From: Prasinococcaceae sp. CCMP 1430 | Taxonomy: Eukaryota > Prasinodermophyta > Palmophyllophyceae > Prasinococcales > Prasinococcaceae | Length of the DNA stretch: 10,077 bases | Assembly: GCA_013416795.1 (NCBI GenBank) | Contig: RQSC01001079.1 | Coordinates: forward strand, 7,977-18,053 | Reading direction: 5' to 3' | Position numbers and translations under genes: made by a program | Notes under the pieces: model-generated | What the model was told of the DNA's origin: nothing | The model's input: only the letters and a program-made list of their open reading frames with translations | Database searches by the model: none | Shown: piece by piece, positions 6,978 through 10,077 of the stretch | Layout: each line of letters begins with the position of its first letter | Position numbering within the stretch: the stretch's first letter is position 1

Positions 6978-7594
6978 TGCTCATTAAACCCTTTTTTGTA
7001 ACCAAAAGAAGCGAGCCCGACCGCGCCGCGCAAACCCGCGCCCCCTCCTCGCGCCGCGCGCCGCCGCGCCGCGCCGGGGAGGAGCCGAGTCCGGCGGAGG
7101 GATCGCCCTACTGGTTTGGATGCGTTCGCGCGCGCGCGCCCCGCGGATCACCACCCTCATCCCACAGCGAGCGCCCCCCTGCGAACGGCGGCTCTCCGAG
7201 GCGCACGGATGAACAGACTGCCGTTGAACGCATGCACGCGCAGCACACACGCCCGCGTTCCTCGCGGCCGCCCCGCGCCGCGTTCGTCGCGGGCGCGCGC
7301 GCGAGCCCACGGGCCGAAAGCCACCCTTCGTTTTGACCAAAGGGTGGTTTGACGAGCGTTTTGACGTGGGGCGGCGCGGACGGGCGGGGTGTTAAATCTG
7401 CGCGACAATTTCTCCGCGGCCGCGTAAAAAATATCCGCGCCACAACGCGCACGCGTCGCGCGGCCGCGTCCCGCGAGGGGACGGCAGACAACGCACAACA
7501 GGAGGGGAGGGGGAGCCGCGGTTGCGCCCTTCGTCTCATCCGCGGGGCAGACGTGCTCGAGGACAGCGAGGCGTGTGGGCGGCGGCGCGCCACG
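6978..7594 (+). promoter_or_regulatory. Upstream region of the kinase gene
   Basis: No gene is seen. The part at 7000-7320 is very GC-rich. At 7317-7350 an imperfect hairpin has CCACCCTT paired with AAGGGTGG. CGTTTTGAC occurs at 7329-7337 and 7357-7365, with a related GGTTTGAC between them. The AT-rich GTAAAAAATATCC at about 7425-7437, some 160 nt before the ATG, is the best core-promoter candidate. Confidence 0.3.
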
Positions 7595-8881
7595 ATGGCC
7601 CCTGCCAATGGCGACCTTCAGCTCCTCAAGGCCGACTACCGCGAGGCGTACAAGCTCGGCAAGACCCTGGGGCAGGGTGCCTTTGGCAAGGTCAAGCTCG
7701 CCACGCGGCGCTCGGATGGCATCGAGGTGGCCGTCAAGCTGGTGAACACGAACGAGTGGTCTGAGAGGGAGCGCAAGCAGTTTGAGAATGAGATCCGCAC
7801 CCTTTACGAGCTCCAGCACCCCAACATCGTCCGCCTCTTCGATGTGTATGAGTCGGAGCCCCGCCAGTACGCGATGATCATGGAGTTGGCGAGCGGCGGC
7901 GAGCTGTTCGACCGCATTCAGCAGCGCGGGTCATTCTCCGAGCAGGAAGCCCAGTTTGTCATGAGGAAGCTCCTTAGTGCGCTCGCATATATGCACAAGA
8001 AGGACATTGCTCATCGGGACCTCAAGCCGGAGAACATCATGTACGCCACGGGCGAGGAGAACTCCGAGCCCAAGCTGACCGACTTCGGCTTCGCGAAGAA
8101 GGCGCAGCCGATCGAGGAGGACGTTCCCGCGGGCGCGACATCGCCCCCCCCGGGCGCGCTGAAGACGCGTCTCGGCTCGCCGAACTACGTCGCGCCGGAG
8201 ATCCTGACCTCGAAGACGGGTTACAGCACGAGCGTGGACATTTGGAGCATGGGAGTGATTTTGTACATTCTGCTGTGCGGATACTTCCCCTTCTACCACG
8301 AGAACGAGCGCGAGCTCTACCGGCAAATCAAAGCGGGCAAGTTCGACATGCCAGTGGAGGAGTGGGGGCACGTCTCGGACAACGCCAAGGACCTCGTGCG
8401 CAAGATGCTCCAGATCAACCCCAAGAAGCGCATCACGGCTCACCAGGCGCTCAGGCACCCCTGGCTCAGGGGCGAGGCCTCCAGCGAGATCATGCCCGAG
8501 GAGACGCTCAAGGCCTTCTCTGACATGAACCGCATTCGCAAGCGCTCCTTCAAGGGGGCAGCCCAGGCCATCGCCGCCGCTGTCCGTACCGAGAAGGCGA
8601 GGGGCGGGGAAGGCAAGGCCGAGGTGGGCGACGTGGCAGTGCTCGCCATCCAGAAGGCCCGGCGCGCGGCTGCTGCAGCGGAAGAGGACAAGGAGTACAC
8701 CAACGCCTCCATGGCCTTTGCGGACGAGATCACCTCCGACGAGGTGCGCAGGCCTGAGCCGAAGGGCGGTGCTGGCAGGGCGGCCGCCGGCGGCGCGGGC
8801 GCCAAGAAGCCCATGCACCCCGCGCAAGCGGGCAACTCGGGCGGCGGGAGCCCCATGTGCACCTCATGCGCGCTCATGTGA
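7595..8881 (+). CDS. CaM-kinase-like Ser/Thr protein kinase with C-terminal CaaX box
   Basis: An intronless 428-aa protein starts at CCACGATGG; the frame upstream to 7349 has no ATG. The kinase domain spans about residues 17-292. It shows the glycine loop GQGAFGKV (26-33), VAVK with K48, alpha-C E66, HRDLKPEN (140-147), DFGFAK (163-168), GSPNYVAPE (194-202) and a DIWSMGVILYILLCGYFPF segment, so all catalytic residues are present. The activation segment has a Pro-rich insert (about 177-190). After the domain, TLKAFSDMNRIRKRSFKGAA resembles the autoinhibitory junction of CDPK/CaM kinases, and AIQKARR is an incomplete IQ-like motif. No EF hands follow, so it is not a classical CDPK. The tail is low-complexity Gly/Ala and ends MCTSCALM: CALM is a CaaX box, and the Cys three residues before it could be palmitoylated. 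Membrane attachment and Ca2+/calmodulin control are inferred. Convergent with RsmE; the 252-bp spacer holds nothing recognisable. Confidence 0.92.
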   Translation: MAPANGDLQLLKADYREAYKLGKTLGQGAFGKVKLATRRSDGIEVAVKLVNTNEWSERERKQFENEIRTLYELQHPNIVRLFDVYESEPRQYAMIMELASGGELFDRIQQRGSFSEQEAQFVMRKLLSALAYMHKKDIAHRDLKPENIMYATGEENSEPKLTDFGFAKKAQPIEEDVPAGATSPPPGALKTRLGSPNYVAPEILTSKTGYSTSVDIWSMGVILYILLCGYFPFYHENERELYRQIKAGKFDMPVEEWGHVSDNAKDLVRKMLQINPKKRITAHQALRHPWLRGEASSEIMPEETLKAFSDMNRIRKRSFKGAAQAIAAAVRTEKARGGEGKAEVGDVAVLAIQKARRAAAAAEEDKEYTNASMAFADEITSDEVRRPEPKGGAGRAAAGGAGAKKPMHPAQAGNSGGGSPMCTSCALM

Positions 8882-9133
8882 GGTGTGGCGGTGTGCGGCT
8901 CCACGCGCGGGGCGTGCGGCAGTCGCGGCGTCGGCGCTGGTGACGCGCTCATACAACAACGGCGCGCCGGTGCTGTGGCGAGGATTGATCTCCCCGAGAG
9001 TCGCCCCAGGATGGGCCCACCTAGCTAGGCATCCCCGCACGCAGAGTAAAAACGCCGCTTGGTGCGTACGCCATTGCTCGGGCCACTTTTCTTCGTGCCT
9101 GTGATACGTACAAAGTTATTACAGCGCTCCGCC

Positions 9134-10077
9134 TCACGGCGCGTCCCCGAGGCCCTCCTTGAGCACGGCGAGCAGCGCCACCACGGCAGCCTCCGTCGTG
9201 AGCGTGCGCGCGCCGATGTGCGCGGGCCGGAAGCCGAACTCGTCGCGCAGCATGGCCAGCTCGTGCGCCTGCCAGCCGCCCTCGGGGCCGATGGCCACCA
9301 CGGCGTTGGCGCCGGGGCGCGCGGTGGCCGCCAGCTCAGACAGCCTGGGCGCCACATCTTCGAGCCCAGCCGCGCACGCCGGGTGTGCCAGCACGAGCAG
9401 CGCGCCCTCCCCCGCCTCATCGGCCGCCGCGCGCGCCGCCGTGCGGAGGTGCCTGTGCACGTGCACAGGAGGCACGCGCGTGTCGCAGCCCGCCTGCTCG
9501 AGCCCGCGCGTGAGCTCCCTCGCGCGCGTATCCTCGTCCAGCGCGCGCGAGGAGAAATAGCTCCTCTCTACACGCGCAGCCGCCGTCAGGCGGACCTCGC
9601 GCACCCCCATCGCCGCCAGCGGCGCCCACAGGCGCCGCAGCACTTTTGGCCGCGGCACTTGTGCAGCGGACGTGGACGCGCAGTGTCGACGCGGTGGCAC
9701 GGCGTCAGTCTGGGCGGCCGCGGCAGGCGGCGCGCTGCGGACCCCGCGATCGAGGACGGCGCCCCGGGTCGCGGGCGCGCCTACACTCACCTGCGAGCAG
9801 CACCGAAGTCCGCGGCCGGTGCAGCTGTGAATGCGCTTCCCTGCTGTCGCTCGCCGCCACTGTGAGCTCCACCCCGCCATCGGCGGTGAGCGCGCGCACA
9901 GTCGCTTCGGCGAGCGCGCCGTCAAGCACGCCCACCCTGAGCGCGTCGCCCTCCGCAGCTCGCAACACCTCGCGCACGTGCCGCGCGCGCTCGTCGCCTC
10001 CGCCGAGCCGCACGACGGCCGGCGGCGCTCCCGCGGGCAGCGGCAGCGGCAGCTCGGCGCGCTCGAAGAGCAGCCGG
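9134..10077 (-). CDS. rsmE: RsmE-type 16S rRNA (uracil-N3) methyltransferase, two exons, 5'-partial
   Basis: RsmE uses S-adenosylmethionine to methylate N3 of U1498 (E. coli numbering) in the small-subunit rRNA of bacterial-type ribosomes, so this should act in mitochondrion or plastid. Exon 1 (right edge to 9791) encodes the PUA-like N-terminal part, RLLFERAELP to HVREVLRAAEGDALRV. Exon 2 (9657-9134) encodes the SPOUT knot domain, with PRPKVLRRLWAPLAAMGVREV, the cofactor-site motif IGPEGGW and the final knot LGARTLTTEAAV in the form IGARTLTTEAAVVALLAVLK. Splicing gives LLAVPRPKVLRR, the expected RsmE sequence. About 269 residues are visible, against about 243 in bacterial RsmE. The start and any transit peptide lie beyond 10077, so the organelle cannot be decided. 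Confidence 0.9.
   Translation of the reverse strand, partial: GCSSSAPSCRCRCPRERRRPSCGSAEATSARGTCARCCELRRATRSGWACLTARSPKRLCARSPPMAGWSSQWRRATAGKRIHSCTGRGLRCCSQVSVGAPATRGAVLDRGVRSAPPAAAAQTDAVPPRRHCASTSAAQVPRPKVLRRLWAPLAAMGVREVRLTAAARVERSYFSSRALDEDTRARELTRGLEQAGCDTRVPPVHVHRHLRTAARAAADEAGEGALLVLAHPACAAGLEDVAPRLSELAATARPGANAVVAIGPEGGWQAHELAMLRDEFGFRPAHIGARTLTTEAAVVALLAVLKEGLGDAP
9658..9790 (-). other. RsmE intron, GT-AG, phase 1
   Basis: The donor is CGCAG|GTGAGT and the acceptor CACAAG|TGC; 133 nt. The split codon G+TG gives Val and joins the N-terminal and SPOUT parts in frame. An ACTGAC branch-like motif is at 9709-9704, its A 47 nt from the acceptor. Confidence 0.87.

Noticed and set aside
6314-7033. 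Minus-strand Gly/Arg-rich frames of up to 239 aa
   Set aside because: They are shadows of the Ser-Pro repeat tract; there are no domains and no splice support.
7349-7594. Upstream extension of the kinase
   Set aside because: It contains no ATG, has low-complexity Arg-rich sequence and AT-rich promoter-like bases, while ATG 7595 has a good context and a normal distance to the kinase domain.

Overview
The window looks like nuclear DNA of a GC-rich unicellular eukaryote, most likely a microalga. It has spliceosomal GT-AG introns that join frames in phase, organelle-type bacterial-derived genes with introns, a eukaryotic ELO elongase, a TMEM50 protein, a CaM-kinase-like kinase, and a Ser-Pro-rich plus transmembrane tail of the algal wall-protein style. 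A plant/algal-type telomere repeat (CCCTAAA) sits in the interior. The haptophyte, pavlovophyte or other alga label is inference only; nothing here fixes the species.

Layout, left to right. 1-1701 (+): the 3' part of an unrecognised protein with one clear 118-nt intron. 1837-2346 (-): an intronless TMEM50 (UPF0220) membrane protein, convergent with the first gene. 2756-4784 (-): a four-exon Obg-family GTPase with an organelle-type presequence and an unusual acidic insert. 4785-5037: a divergent promoter region with a long C-rich (minus-strand G-rich) tract. 5038-5912 (+): a two-exon Elo2/Sur4-like very-long-chain fatty acid elongase whose start codon cannot be found. 6065-6206: a GC palindrome, an interstitial telomere-like array and an opposite-orientation degenerate array, followed by a distinctly AT-richer stretch. 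6596-6865 (+): an orphan Pro-rich/transmembrane C-terminal module. 7595-8881 (+): an intronless CaM-kinase-like protein kinase ending in a CaaX box. 9134-10077 (-): RsmE-type 16S rRNA uridine methyltransferase, two exons, running off the right edge.

The genes do not form an operon or an obvious pathway. Obg and RsmE both serve bacterial-type (organellar) ribosomes. ELO and TMEM50 are endomembrane proteins. The kinase is predicted to be membrane-anchored by lipid. I found no strong case for an undescribed multi-gene system. The most interesting items are the telomere-like junction, the lipidated kinase, the Obg insert, the orphan wall-type module and a shared CTGAC branch-site-like motif in the introns.
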